DNA of 64,000 nucleotides from Methylobacterium sp. SyP6R (GCF_019216885.1 NZ_JAAQRC020000001.1:186001-250000); one strand, 5' to 3'; counted from the first letter of the stretch, positions 1 to 8,585 are shown. Numbers and translations are program-made. Notes: generated by a model not told the origin, from the letters alone.

Positions 1-252
1 GGAGGCGCCGCCGATATCGGTGCTGTCGAGGTGGCGCAAGGACAGGTTCATGTAGTCGGCCATTGCCAGCGGCCCGAGGCCCGGCGCGTCGCCGGCGCAG
101 AAATAGCCGTCGACGTCGTCCTTGGTCAGCCCGGCATCGGCGAGCGCGCCGGCGGCGGATTCGGCGTGGAGCTGGGCCACCGACTTGTCCGGGGCCTTGC
201 GGGTCGGGTGCTCGTAGGCCCCGACGATGTGGGCGCGTCCGTTGATCGTCAT
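1..252 (-). CDS. Thiolase-family protein (SCP-x/acetyl-CoA acetyltransferase-like), N-terminal part only
   Basis: Only the first 84 codons are in the window; the gene runs off the left edge. The protein begins MTINGRAHIVGAYEHPTRKA and continues with a segment containing AGLTKDDVDGYFCAGD. That pattern is typical of the N-terminus of the lipid-transfer/SCP-x type thiolases that act on acyl-CoA in beta-oxidation-like pathways. The ATG at 252 lies two bases past the stop codon of the upstream SDR gene, so the two are translated as one operon. The catalytic region is outside the window, so active-site residues cannot be checked. It could equally be a degradative thiolase or a non-catalytic thiolase-fold partner. 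Confidence 0.75.
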   Translation of the reverse strand, partial: MTINGRAHIVGAYEHPTRKAPDKSVAQLHAESAAGALADAGLTKDDVDGYFCAGDAPGLGPLAMADYMNLSLRHLDSTDIGGAS

Positions 253-254
253 GG

Positions 255-1169
255 TCACACCGGGTCCCAGGAGAACACGTCGGGGCTGCGGTCGAGGGGG
301 GCGAGGTGGCCCGACAGCGCCGGCATCCCGTGCTCGGCGATGGTCTCCGGCGTCCAGCCCTCGGAGCGGTGCACGCCGCGCACCGGGCGGGGGTGGTTGA
401 AGACGAACAGCTCGTTGTGGCGGGCGGCGAAGATCTGGCCGGTGATGGTGCTGGCCTGGTCCGAGGCGAGGAAGACCGCGAGCGGCGCGTTCTTCTCCGG
501 CCCCATCGCCTGGAGCTTGGCGACGCGGGCCTTCTGCTCCGGGGTCTCGGCCGGGATCGAGCTCGTCATCCGGCTCCAGGCGAAGGGGGCGATGCAGTTC
601 GAGCGCACGCCGAACCGGCCCATGTCGAGGGCGATCGACTTCGACAGGGCGGCGACGCCGAGCTTGGCGGCGGAATAATTCGCCTGGCCGATGTTGCCGA
701 TCAGGCCCGAGGTCGAGGTCATGTGGACATAGGCGCCCGCCCCCTGCTTGCGGAAGGTCTCGGCGGCGGCGCGGGAGACGAAGAAGCTGCCGTTGAGGTG
801 GACGTTGATGACGGAGAGCCATTCCTCCGGCGTCATCTTGTGGAAGATCTGGTCGCGCAGGATGCCGGCATTGTTGACCACGATGTCGAGGCGGCCGAAG
901 GCATCCAGCGCGGTCGCCACCATGCGTTGCGCCGCCGCCCATTCGGCGACGCTGCCGGTATCGACCACCGCCTGGCCGCCGCGCTGCTCGATGATGGCGC
1001 GGGTCTGCTCGCCCGGCGTCGCCGAGGTCTCGCCGAGGCCGCTCAACGAGGCGCCGACGTCGTTGACCACCACCCGGGCGCCGGCGAGCGCCATGGCGAG
1101 CGCGATCTCCCGCCCGATGCCGCCCCCCGCTCCGGTGACGAGGGCGACCTTTCCGTCCAGTAGGCCCAT
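255..1169 (-). CDS. SDR-family 3-hydroxyacyl-CoA dehydrogenase-like oxidoreductase
   Basis: A 304-residue short-chain dehydrogenase. The NAD(P) motif TGAGGGIG is near residue 13, NNAG follows, and the catalytic Ser (TSTSG) and YSAAK Tyr/Lys are present. The roughly 50-residue tail beyond the usual 250-residue fold, and the sequence ALAGARVVVNDVGAS, resemble the dehydrogenase domains of multifunctional beta-oxidation enzymes. The start at 1169 (MGLLDGK) was chosen because AGGAGG lies just upstream; the open frame extends further upstream but through repeat DNA. It is the middle gene of a leftward operon with enoyl-CoA hydratase and thiolase-like genes, so a 3-hydroxyacyl-CoA substrate is likely. 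The exact substrate is not known. Confidence 0.88.
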   Translation of the reverse strand: MGLLDGKVALVTGAGGGIGREIALAMALAGARVVVNDVGASLSGLGETSATPGEQTRAIIEQRGGQAVVDTGSVAEWAAAQRMVATALDAFGRLDIVVNNAGILRDQIFHKMTPEEWLSVINVHLNGSFFVSRAAAETFRKQGAGAYVHMTSTSGLIGNIGQANYSAAKLGVAALSKSIALDMGRFGVRSNCIAPFAWSRMTSSIPAETPEQKARVAKLQAMGPEKNAPLAVFLASDQASTITGQIFAARHNELFVFNHPRPVRGVHRSEGWTPETIAEHGMPALSGHLAPLDRSPDVFSWDPV

Positions 1170-1261
1170 GGGGTTCCTCCTTCGATGGTCTGTTTGGCTG
1201 GTCTGAGAGCTTGTTTGACTATGATGTGAATGCTGCAGAGGACTTTTTCTTCCAGCCCACA

Positions 1262-1392
1262 ACCTCATCCTGAGGTGTTAGCCGATCGAAGATCGGCTGA
1301 CCTCGAAGGAGGGCTCCAGGGATCGCGCAGGCTTCTGGAGGCCTCCTTCGAGGTCAGTCCATCGTTGATGGACTGACACCTCAGGATGAGGT
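1262..1392. repeat. Dispersed long palindromic repeat, family R1, copy 1
   Basis: A 131-bp inverted repeat bounded by ACCTCATCCTGAGG and its complement CCTCAGGATGAGGT. Each arm also carries a small internal hairpin (GCCGATC-GATCGGC on the left, GTCCATC-GATGGAC on the right) and the shared block CCTCGAAGGAGG/CCTCCTTCGAGG. A second copy is at 49392-49522, and a half copy of the terminal motif (CCTCATCCTGAG) is near 1453. It fills part of the 518-bp gap between the SDR and enoyl-CoA hydratase genes. It has no coding potential. Confidence 0.9.
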
Positions 1393-1505
1393 CGAGAATG
1401 GGAAGAACTTACCCTTCAAGTCAAACAGGCTCTGACAGTTTTTCACAAACACGACCTCATCCTGAGCGCTCGTTCGATTTGCCCGACACTCTCGATACCC
1501 TCCGC

Positions 1506-1642
1506 GTCATTCCGGGGCCGCGAAAGCGGAGCCCGGAATCCAGAACCGCCGATCGTTCAGAACAAGGCGGATCGCGTTCCGCTTGATCCTTTCATACCTG
1601 CGGCTCTGGATTCCGGGCTCCGCTGCGCGGCCCCGGAATGAC
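1506..1642. repeat. Dispersed long palindromic repeat, family R2
   Basis: A 137-bp inverted repeat bounded by GTCATTCCGGGGCCGCG and CGCGGCCCCGGAATGAC. The arms continue through GGAGCCCGGAATCCAGA and TCTGGATTCCGGGCTCC around a central loop near 1550-1600. Together with R1 it occupies most of the gap between two genes of the same operon direction. That suggests either transcription through the hairpins or a second promoter for the SDR gene. No open frame or RNA gene is visible in the rest of this gap. Confidence 0.88.
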
Positions 1643-1687
1643 GCCGTGGATTTGAGATCTATGGCGATCAATCGAACAGGCTCCCCA

Positions 1688-2461
1688 TCACCGTCCCGTC
1701 CAGCGCGGCGGGCGCTTCTCGATGAAGGCGCGGGGCCCTTCGCGAAAATCCTCCGAGGCCTGGACCCGGGCCCGGGCCGCGGCGCTCGCCGCCCGCAAGG
1801 CCGCCTCGTCGGCCGCCGTGGCCAGGCGCGCCACCGCCAGGCTCTCGCGCACGGCGAGCGGGGCGTTGCCGGCGATCACCGTCGCGAGCGCCACGGCCGC
1901 GTCCCGGGCCGATCCCCGCGGCGCCAGCCGGCCGACGAGGCCGAGCGCGTGGGCGCGGGCGGCGTCGAGGGGCGCGCCGGTCAGGATCATCTCGAGCGCG
2001 ACCGCCCGGGGCAGCGCCCGCGGCAGCCGGTAGAGCCCGCCCGCCGCGGCGACGAGGCCGCGGGTCACCTCCGGTAGGCCGAAGCTGGCCCCCTCCCCCG
2101 CCACGATCAGATCGCAGGCGAGCGCGATCTCGCAACCACCGGCCAAAGCCGGGCCCTCCACGGCGGCGATCCAGGGCTTGGCCCGCACGGCGTGGACGAA
2201 GCCGGCGAACCCGCCCCCTTCGGTCCAGAGATCGTCGGCGCGGCCAGCCGCGACCGCCTTCAGGTCGGCCCCGGCGCAGAAGACCGGGCCCTCGCCGGCC
2301 AGGACCACGGCGCGGATCGCGTCGTCGGCCTCCGTCGCCGCCACGGCGTCGCCGAGGGCGCGGGCGAGCGCCGGGTCGACGGCGTTGCGCGCCTGCGGGC
2401 GGTTCAACGTCAGGAGAGCGACGTGATCGCCGATGCGGTCGAGGCGGAGGGGATCCGGCAT
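1688..2461 (-). CDS. Enoyl-CoA hydratase/isomerase family protein
   Basis: A 257-residue crotonase-fold enzyme that would hydrate 2-enoyl-CoA in beta-oxidation-like degradation. The oxyanion-hole segment FCAGADLKAV is at about residues 61-70. Both glutamates of the hydratase pair appear to be present, in GGCEIALACD and in FGLPEVTRGL. Length is normal for the family. The ATG at 2461 overlaps the TGA of the upstream thiolase-like gene by one base (TGATG), indicating translational coupling. Isomerase or hydrolase activity is possible, because crotonase family members share these motifs. Confidence 0.9.
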   Translation of the reverse strand: MPDPLRLDRIGDHVALLTLNRPQARNAVDPALARALGDAVAATEADDAIRAVVLAGEGPVFCAGADLKAVAAGRADDLWTEGGGFAGFVHAVRAKPWIAAVEGPALAGGCEIALACDLIVAGEGASFGLPEVTRGLVAAAGGLYRLPRALPRAVALEMILTGAPLDAARAHALGLVGRLAPRGSARDAAVALATVIAGNAPLAVRESLAVARLATAADEAALRAASAAARARVQASEDFREGPRAFIEKRPPRWTGR

Positions 2462-3984
2462 CAGGCGGCCTCCCACTCGAGGAGCCCGTCGCGGGCCGTC
2501 CGCAAGGTGCCGTCGAGGCCGACGGGAGAGCGGTCGAGATCGGTCAGCGCCGCCAGGGTGGCGCGGTCGGCGGCCGGCACCCGGGCGAGCAGGCGGGTCT
2601 CGCCCTGGCGCAGGACCACGACGCCGCGCTCCGGCGCGCCCTCGCGGTCGAACAGCACCGTATGGGTCTCGACGACGGCGCGGCCCGCGGCGTCCTCCAC
2701 CACCGGCGGCACCGGCCCGCGGCGGCTCTCCGCCGCGTCCTGGACCGAGACCGGCGCGTCGTCGAGCCCGTCGAACCCGCCGCCCAGCACCAGGGCGTGG
2801 TGCTTGGTGACGAACTCGCCCTGGCCGTAGAGCAGACCGGCACGGCCGGGCGCCTCGCGCAGAAGCCGCACCATCGCGCAGGCGGCATGCGCCATGTAGC
2901 CGTTGAGCGGCGCGCCGAAGAAGGTCAGCCCGCCCGCCACCGTCGGCACGGCCTCGTCGGGCAGGAGGAGGCGGCGGCGCGCCATCTTGGGCACGCAGGG
3001 AAAGCAGCTGTAGAGTTCGATCGCCGCCAGATCCGAGGCTGCGACCCCGGCCCGGCGGAGCGCCGCCGCCAGCACCGCATCCTGCGCCGGGGCGTGGTCG
3101 AAGCGGTCGCGCGACAGCCAGTCCCGTGGCTCGTTCGCGGCGGCGCCGGGGCCGATCGGGACCAGGCGATGCTCGGGGAGGCCGGCGGCGCGGGCAAGGC
3201 CCAAGCTCGTCACGATCACGGCGGCGGCCTGGTTCACCACGGGGTTGGCCACCATCAGCTTGGTGTAGGGCCAGGCGATCGGCCGGTTGGCGGGCGTCGG
3301 CGTGGCGATCTCGTCGGGGGTGAAGGACCGACGCAGCCATCCATGCGGATTGTCGGCCGCGACCCGGGAGAAGGCCGCCCCGAGTGCCGCCGATTCGTCG
3401 CGGCCCTGGCGCGGGGTCTGGCCCCAGGCGGCCTGGAGCGCGGTCTCGTAGAGGGGATAGACGGCGACCGGCTGCGACAGGCCGTGGCGCAGGGCCTGGG
3501 GGTGGAGGTAGTCGCGCGCCCGCGGGTTGGTCCAGGCCGGATCAGGCGCGGTCCAGGGCGGGGTCGCGTCGCGGTCGGGCGTCAGGCCGGCGCGGCGCGC
3601 CGCCGCAGCGCTGTGCTCCGCCTCGCCGCTGCACAGGGCCGCCACCGCGGCCTCGCCGCGCGCGATCCGCCGCGCCGCCTCGTGCAGGAAGCGGACCGGC
3701 GTCTCGCCGCCGACCGGGCCGTAGGCGAGCCGGGCCGGGCGATGGCCGATCAGGGCCGCGACACGGGCCGGCAGGTCGGCATAGGGCCACGACACCGCGT
3801 TGACGACGTCGAGGGAGCCGATCCGCGAGAGCCAGCCGCCGCCGGCATCCGCGTCGGCGCGGGCCAGGGCCTCGGCCATCAGGGCGGCGGGCTCGGGGCC
3901 GATCGGTCCACGGCCGGGGGTGTCGGGCCGATCCGTGACCTCGCCGATGCCGACGATGACGGGGATGCGGGCGGGGTCGGTCAT
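2461..3984 (-). CDS. Thiolase-like acetyl-CoA acetyltransferase family protein
   Basis: A 507-residue protein with thiolase-superfamily layout: an N-terminal half starting RIPVIVGIGEVTDRP and a C-terminal half with NGYMAHAACAMVRLLRE and a GGGFDGLDD turn. It resembles the long acetyl-CoA acetyltransferase-annotated proteins found beside enoyl-CoA hydratases rather than classical FadA. The start at 3984 was chosen because the frame upstream runs into repeat DNA; a weak GGCGAG precedes it. The usual nucleophilic cysteine context is not obvious (ALCSGEAE is the nearest candidate), so catalytic thiolysis is inferred, not shown. It is translationally coupled to the hydratase gene. Confidence 0.78.
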   Translation of the reverse strand: MTDPARIPVIVGIGEVTDRPDTPGRGPIGPEPAALMAEALARADADAGGGWLSRIGSLDVVNAVSWPYADLPARVAALIGHRPARLAYGPVGGETPVRFLHEAARRIARGEAAVAALCSGEAEHSAAAARRAGLTPDRDATPPWTAPDPAWTNPRARDYLHPQALRHGLSQPVAVYPLYETALQAAWGQTPRQGRDESAALGAAFSRVAADNPHGWLRRSFTPDEIATPTPANRPIAWPYTKLMVANPVVNQAAAVIVTSLGLARAAGLPEHRLVPIGPGAAANEPRDWLSRDRFDHAPAQDAVLAAALRRAGVAASDLAAIELYSCFPCVPKMARRRLLLPDEAVPTVAGGLTFFGAPLNGYMAHAACAMVRLLREAPGRAGLLYGQGEFVTKHHALVLGGGFDGLDDAPVSVQDAAESRRGPVPPVVEDAAGRAVVETHTVLFDREGAPERGVVVLRQGETRLLARVPAADRATLAALTDLDRSPVGLDGTLRTARDGLLEWEAA

Positions 3985-4025
3985 CTCGCCGGCCTCATGC
4001 ATCGGGAGATGCGCCGGCCCGAACC

Positions 4026-4280
4026 CTCCCCCCTCTGCGGGCTTGCAGATCCACACAACGCCCCTGATATCCAACCCTTTGTAAAATCAGGCGCTTTCCC
4101 CTCCCCCTTGTGGGGAGGGGTTAAGGGGTGGGGGTGGTGCCGCGTAGAGCGCGCGGCTTCTCCGGCACCACCCCCACCCCTAACCCCTCCCCACAAGGGG
4201 GAGGGGAGGCGCGTTACCTTCAAAGGCGGAAGCACGCGGACCGAAATGCGTGAATGCGATAGCCTCTGCGGGGGAGGGTT
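4026..4280. repeat. Dispersed repeat family R3, copy 1 (core palindrome 4098-4206)
   Basis: The core is a nearly perfect inverted repeat of about 43 bp per arm, made of C-rich and G-rich runs (CCCCTCCCCCTTGTGG ... CCACAAGGGGGAGGGG) around a 20-bp loop. Flanks such as CCAACCCTTTGTAAA and GTGAATGCGATAGCC recur at a second copy near 59848-60110, so the repeated unit is about 250 bp, larger than the hairpin. It fills the 325-bp gap between the thiolase-like gene and the acyl-CoA synthetase gene. Confidence 0.88.
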
Positions 4281-4309
4281 CACGCGCGAGACCTCCAATC
4301 CCATTCTCA

Positions 4310-6412
4310 TCACCCCGCCTCCCCCACCTCGATCACGGCATCCGCCGCGAACGCCCCCTCGGGCAGGGCGAAGACCGGGTTGAGGTCGATGGAGGCCAGC
4401 CGCGGCCCCGCCGCCACGGCGAAGACCGAGAGCCGCGACAGCATCCGGGCGAGCGCGGCGATATCGCAGGGCGGCCGACCGCGGGCGCCGGTGAGGAGCG
4501 GCGCGGCCTTGATCGAGCGGATCATCGCCTCGGCCACGTCCTCGCCGAACGGGCAGCGCCGGAACACCACGTCGCGCATCACCTCGACGAAGACCCCGCC
4601 GAGGCCGACCATCGCCACCGGGCCGAAGACCGGATCGCGCTGGATGCCCATGATGCACTCGACCGCCCCCCTGACCTGGCACGCCACCAGCACGCCGTCG
4701 ATCCGGGCCGACGGCGCGTGGCGGGCGGCGCGTTCGATCAGGATAGCGTAGCCGCGCCGGACCGCCTCGGCATCGGCCACGTCGAGGAGCACGCCGCCGA
4801 TCTCGGTCTTGTGCAGGATGTCCGGCGATAGGATCTTCATCACCACCGGAAAGCCGAAGGATTCGGCCGCCGCGACCGCCGCCGCCGCGTCGGCGCACGC
4901 CGCCTCCGGCACCGTCGCGATGCCGGCGGCCGAGAGCAGGCGTTTGGCCTCGGCCTCGCTCGGGTTCTCGTCCGGCAGCCGGACGGGCGCGCCTGCCGGC
5001 GGCGGCACCGGCTCGATCTCCGAAAAACTCGCGCCGAGGCGGCCCATCGCGTCGAGGGCGACGACGGCGCGGGCCGGATCCTCGTAGAGCAGGTAGCCGT
5101 CGGCCTCGTAGTCCCGGTTGCGCTCCTCCGAGGCGAGGACCGAGAGGGCGTAGAGCCGGTCCGGATGGCGCGCCTTGACGGCGTTGAGCTGGGCGCGGAT
5201 CGCCGGCGCCATGCTGGGAGCGCCGCCGATCTGGGTGAAGAAGGCCAGGATCGAGGCATAACCGCCCTCGGCGATCATCGCCTCGGTGAAGCGGCCGATC
5301 AGCGACAGGTCGTTGAAGGCCTGCGCGGTGCAATCGACCGGGTTGCGCGGCGCGGCGATCGGCAGGATCGCCTTCAGGCGGGCCTGCGCGTCCTCCGGCA
5401 TCGCCGGCATCGGCAGGCCGACGGCCTCGGCGGCATCCGAGATCAGCACCCCGGCGCCGCCCGAGATGGTGATGACGCCCAAGCTGTTCGGCACCGGGTA
5501 GATCCGCCGCGTCGCCGCATAGGCGATGTCGATCAGCTCTTCCGTCGAGCGGGCCCGGATCACGCCGTGCTCGGCGAGCACCGCGGAGAACACCGCGTCG
5601 TTGCCGGCGATCGAGGCGGTGTGCGACCGCGCCGCCGCGCTGCCGATCGCGCTGCGGCCGACCTTCATCATCACCACGGGCTTCTTCGCCCGCCGCGCCT
5701 CGGCAAGCGCGCCGGCGAAGGCCGGCCCGTCCTGCACGCCCTCGGCATAGGCCATGATGACGTCGATGCCGTCGTCCTGCGCCATCCAGCCGATCGCGTC
5801 GGCGACCGACAGGTCGGCCTCGTTGCCGGTGGTGACCAGCATCGCGGTGCCGATATGGCGGTTGCGGCAGGCGGTGAAGAGGTGGGTGCCGTAGGCGCCC
5901 GACTGGCTGGCGATGCCGATCCGCCCCGGCAGCGGCAGGCCGCCTTCGAGCGAGGCGGAGAAGATCGGGTAGAAGCCGGTCGCCGCGTTGAACAGGCCGA
6001 GGCAGTTCGGCCCCAGCAGCCGCATCCCGTGACGCCGCGCCGCCGCGACGAGGGCTCCTTGCGCCTCCGCCCCCGCCTCGCCGATCTCGGCGTAGCCCGC
6101 CGTGAACAGGATGGCGAAGCGCGTGCCCCGCGCGCCCAGTTCCTCGACTGCCTGGAGCGCCGCCGCGCCGGGCACCGCGATCACCGCCACGTCGGGCGCC
6201 TGGGGCAGGGCGGCGACGGAGGGGAAGCAGGGAAGGCCCTGCACCTCGGCCCGGTTCGGGTTCACCGGCAGGATCGCGCCCTGGAAGCCGGCGCGCAGCA
6301 TGTAGGCGATCGGCCGGCCGCCGATGCGGGTCGGGTCGGCGGAGGCGCCGACGATCGCGACGGCGCCGGGCCGGACCAGGGCGGCGAGGTCGGCGGCGTC
6401 AGTTCTTGACAT
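4310..6412 (-). CDS. ADP-forming acyl-CoA synthetase (acetate-CoA ligase family), fused alpha/beta subunits
   Basis: A 700-residue protein with the layout of single-chain NDP-forming acyl-CoA synthetases: a CoA-binding Rossmann domain (residues about 10-135), two succinyl-CoA-ligase-like domains with SHTASIAG containing the likely phospho-histidine (about residue 260), and a C-terminal ATP-grasp domain from about 485 (FPVVMKILSPDILHKTEIGGV). The family activates carboxylic acids to CoA thioesters with ATP giving ADP and phosphate. It would supply the CoA ester used by the hydratase, SDR and thiolase downstream. Its start overlaps the binding-protein gene by 14 bases. The substrate is unknown; members handle acetate, pimelate, aryl acids and others. 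Confidence 0.88.
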   Translation of the reverse strand: MSRTDAADLAALVRPGAVAIVGASADPTRIGGRPIAYMLRAGFQGAILPVNPNRAEVQGLPCFPSVAALPQAPDVAVIAVPGAAALQAVEELGARGTRFAILFTAGYAEIGEAGAEAQGALVAAARRHGMRLLGPNCLGLFNAATGFYPIFSASLEGGLPLPGRIGIASQSGAYGTHLFTACRNRHIGTAMLVTTGNEADLSVADAIGWMAQDDGIDVIMAYAEGVQDGPAFAGALAEARRAKKPVVMMKVGRSAIGSAAARSHTASIAGNDAVFSAVLAEHGVIRARSTEELIDIAYAATRRIYPVPNSLGVITISGGAGVLISDAAEAVGLPMPAMPEDAQARLKAILPIAAPRNPVDCTAQAFNDLSLIGRFTEAMIAEGGYASILAFFTQIGGAPSMAPAIRAQLNAVKARHPDRLYALSVLASEERNRDYEADGYLLYEDPARAVVALDAMGRLGASFSEIEPVPPPAGAPVRLPDENPSEAEAKRLLSAAGIATVPEAACADAAAAVAAAESFGFPVVMKILSPDILHKTEIGGVLLDVADAEAVRRGYAILIERAARHAPSARIDGVLVACQVRGAVECIMGIQRDPVFGPVAMVGLGGVFVEVMRDVVFRRCPFGEDVAEAMIRSIKAAPLLTGARGRPPCDIAALARMLSRLSVFAVAAGPRLASIDLNPVFALPEGAFAADAVIEVGEAG

Positions 6413-7637
6413 AGGGGCACCCGCCTTCGCTGAGCGGCCGGAACGCCTCGTCGCCCGGGACCGTGGTGACGAGCTCGTAGAGGTCCCACTTGCCCGTCGA
6501 CTGGGACGGCTTCTTGAAGCGCATCAGGTACATGTCGTGGACCATGCGGCCGTCGGCCCGGACCTTGCCGCCTTGCGCGAAGAAGTCGTTGACCGGCGTC
6601 TCGCGCATCTTCGCCATCACGGCGGCCGCATCGGTGGTGCCGGCGGCCTGCACCGCCTTCAGGTAATGGGTGAGGGCCGAGGTCACGCCGGCCTGGTAGG
6701 CGGTCGGCATCGCCTTGCGCAGGGCAAAGAAGCGCTTGGCATAGGCCCGGGTCTCCGGCGTGCGGTCCCAGTAGAAGCTGTCGGTGAACAGCGCGCCTTG
6801 CACCACCTCGAGGCCGAGGGAAGCGACGTCGGTCAGGGTCACCTGCAACGCCGCGATGGTCTTGTTCGACTGGGTCAGGCCGAATTCATGCGCCTGCTTG
6901 ACCGCGTTGGCGAAGTCGCTGCCCGCATTGGCGAGCGCGATCACCTTGGCGGGCGAGCTTTGCGCCTGGAGCAGGAAGGACGAGAAGTCGGGATTGTTGA
7001 ACGGGTGGCGGACCTTGCCGAGGACCTGCCCGCCCGCGGCCTCGACCGCCCGGGCCGCGTCGCGCTCCAGCGCGTGGCCGAAGGCGTAATCGGCGGTGAG
7101 GAAGTACCAGGATTTTTCACCCCGGCCGACCAGCGTCTTCGCCGTGGCGTTCGACGAGGCGTAGGTGTCGTAGGTCCATTGCACGCTGGTCGGCGAGCAC
7201 GACTTGCCGGTGAGGTCCGACGAGCCGGCGCCCGAGATCAGGAAGATCTTGCCCCGCTCCCGCGTCACCGCCTGGACCGCCAGCGCGACCGCGGAATTCA
7301 CCCCCTCCGCCACCACGTCGACGCCCTTCGTGTCGATCCAGTTGCGCACGATGGTCGAGGCGATGTCGGGCTTGTTCTGGTGATCGGCCGAGATGATCTC
7401 GATCCGCTTGCCGAGCACCGTCGGGCCGAAATCCTCGACCGCGAGCCGCGCGGCGGCGACCGAGCCCTCGCCGTTGCCCTCGCTGTACTGCCCGCTCATA
7501 TCGGTGATGATGCCGATCCGCAGCACGTCGCCGTCGGCGCGGGCCGCGGCCGGCGCGAGGAAAGCGGTCGCGGCGCAGAGCGCCCGCAGCATCGCCACGG
7601 CGCAACGCGCCACCGGAGCCCGTCGGGTCCGTGCCAT
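6399..7637 (-). CDS. ABC transporter substrate-binding protein, branched-chain amino acid type
   Basis: A 412-residue periplasmic binding protein of the LivK-like (Peripla_BP_6) family. A signal peptide ends near AAARADG, followed by LRIGIITDMSGQYSEGNG and the late motif YLMRFKKP. The start at 7637 (MARTRR) has GGGAGG six bases upstream, so a start 60 bases further up was rejected. It heads the leftward operon and overlaps the acyl-CoA synthetase gene. No permease or ATPase partner lies in the window, so it may share a Liv transporter encoded elsewhere. In this context it probably delivers the acid degraded by the operon. Confidence 0.88.
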   Translation of the reverse strand: MARTRRAPVARCAVAMLRALCAATAFLAPAAARADGDVLRIGIITDMSGQYSEGNGEGSVAAARLAVEDFGPTVLGKRIEIISADHQNKPDIASTIVRNWIDTKGVDVVAEGVNSAVALAVQAVTRERGKIFLISGAGSSDLTGKSCSPTSVQWTYDTYASSNATAKTLVGRGEKSWYFLTADYAFGHALERDAARAVEAAGGQVLGKVRHPFNNPDFSSFLLQAQSSPAKVIALANAGSDFANAVKQAHEFGLTQSNKTIAALQVTLTDVASLGLEVVQGALFTDSFYWDRTPETRAYAKRFFALRKAMPTAYQAGVTSALTHYLKAVQAAGTTDAAAVMAKMRETPVNDFFAQGGKVRADGRMVHDMYLMRFKKPSQSTGKWDLYELVTTVPGDEAFRPLSEGGCPYVKN

Positions 7638-7757
7638 CCTGGTCCTCCCATGATGTCCGGCCCTTGTCCCGGGCCGCGCGCGGATCGGCGTTTTCATTCC
7701 ATCCGCTGAACGCTATTCTGTACCGTAAACGATCGAGGCGGCAAGGGGGGCGGCGGG
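7638..7757. promoter_or_regulatory. Divergent promoter region between acyl-CoA operon and IclR regulator
   Basis: A 120-bp spacer separates two divergently transcribed units and must hold both promoters and probably the IclR operator. The most distinctive string is TTCTGTACCGTAAACGA at 7716-7732, which has a close relative (14 of 17 bases) at 17176-17192. No clear perfect palindrome is visible, so the operator is not pinned down. Confidence 0.5.
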
Positions 7758-8585
7758 ATGGAGGAGGCGGGCGAGCGGACGGCGGTGATGGAGGTCGGCC
7801 GCGAGGTCGGGGCGGTGACGCAGGCCGCGGCGATCCTGCGGGCGATCGCGGGCTCGCGGGAGGCGCTGGGGGTCACGGCGATCGCCCGCGCGGCGGGGGT
7901 CAGCCCCTCGACCACGCTGAACATCCTGCGCACCCTGGTGCACGAGGGCTTCGTCGCGCTCGTGCCGGAGACCAAGACCTACCGCCTCGGCCTCGGCCTC
8001 CTGGAGGTGGCGCGCCCGCTCCTCAACCGCTCGGACGTGGAGCTGCTGCAACCGGGCCTGCAACAGGTCGCGACGGAGTTCGAGGCGACGACGACCGTCT
8101 GGCAGGTGGCGCCCGACGACAAGGCGCTGCTCCTCGGGCGGATCGTCCCGGCGAGCGGCATCCACATCGAGTTCCGCCTCGCGACCCGCATCCCGGCCTA
8201 TGCCGGCGCGATCGGCCGCGCCGTGGCGGCGGCGGGCCAGAGCGCCGGGGCGCTGCCGCGCGCCACCCTGCGGGCCCGGTTCGGGGCGATCCGCTGGCAC
8301 GTGCCGGTGCCGTTCGACACCTTCCTGGAGGAGGTCGCGGCCGCCGCCGAGCGGGGCTATGCCGTCGATATCGGCCAGCTCATCCGCGGCGTGACCACGG
8401 CCGCCGCCGCCTTATGCGACCATAACCGGCGCCCGCGCCTCGTGGTGGCGGCGCACCTGTTCCAGGGGCAGTTGACGGAAGAGCGGCTGGAGGCCCTGGG
8501 GCTGGCGCTACGCGGGCTCGCCGCGGCGGCGCAGCCGGGGATGTTCGGGGTGGTGGAGGGGGTGGGGGTGAGGCGGCGGCGGTGA
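7758..8585 (+). CDS. IclR-family transcriptional regulator
   Basis: A 275-residue regulator. The N-terminal winged HTH is at about residues 18-80 (AAAILRAIAG, then GVSPSTTLNILRTLVHEGF as the recognition region), followed by an IclR effector domain. The protein is normal in length and ends in a short arginine-rich tail. It is transcribed away from the binding-protein/acyl-CoA operon, the usual arrangement for a local regulator that senses a pathway substrate or CoA ester. Repressor versus activator role cannot be read from sequence. The next 126 bases (8586-8711) mark an abrupt shift to AT-rich DNA. Confidence 0.88.
   Translation: MEEAGERTAVMEVGREVGAVTQAAAILRAIAGSREALGVTAIARAAGVSPSTTLNILRTLVHEGFVALVPETKTYRLGLGLLEVARPLLNRSDVELLQPGLQQVATEFEATTTVWQVAPDDKALLLGRIVPASGIHIEFRLATRIPAYAGAIGRAVAAAGQSAGALPRATLRARFGAIRWHVPVPFDTFLEEVAAAAERGYAVDIGQLIRGVTTAAAALCDHNRRPRLVVAAHLFQGQLTEERLEALGLALRGLAAAAQPGMFGVVEGVGVRRRR

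Noticed and set aside
4098..4206. Rho-independent terminator
   Set aside because: The palindrome is far longer than a terminator, has no T run, and recurs elsewhere as part of a larger repeat.
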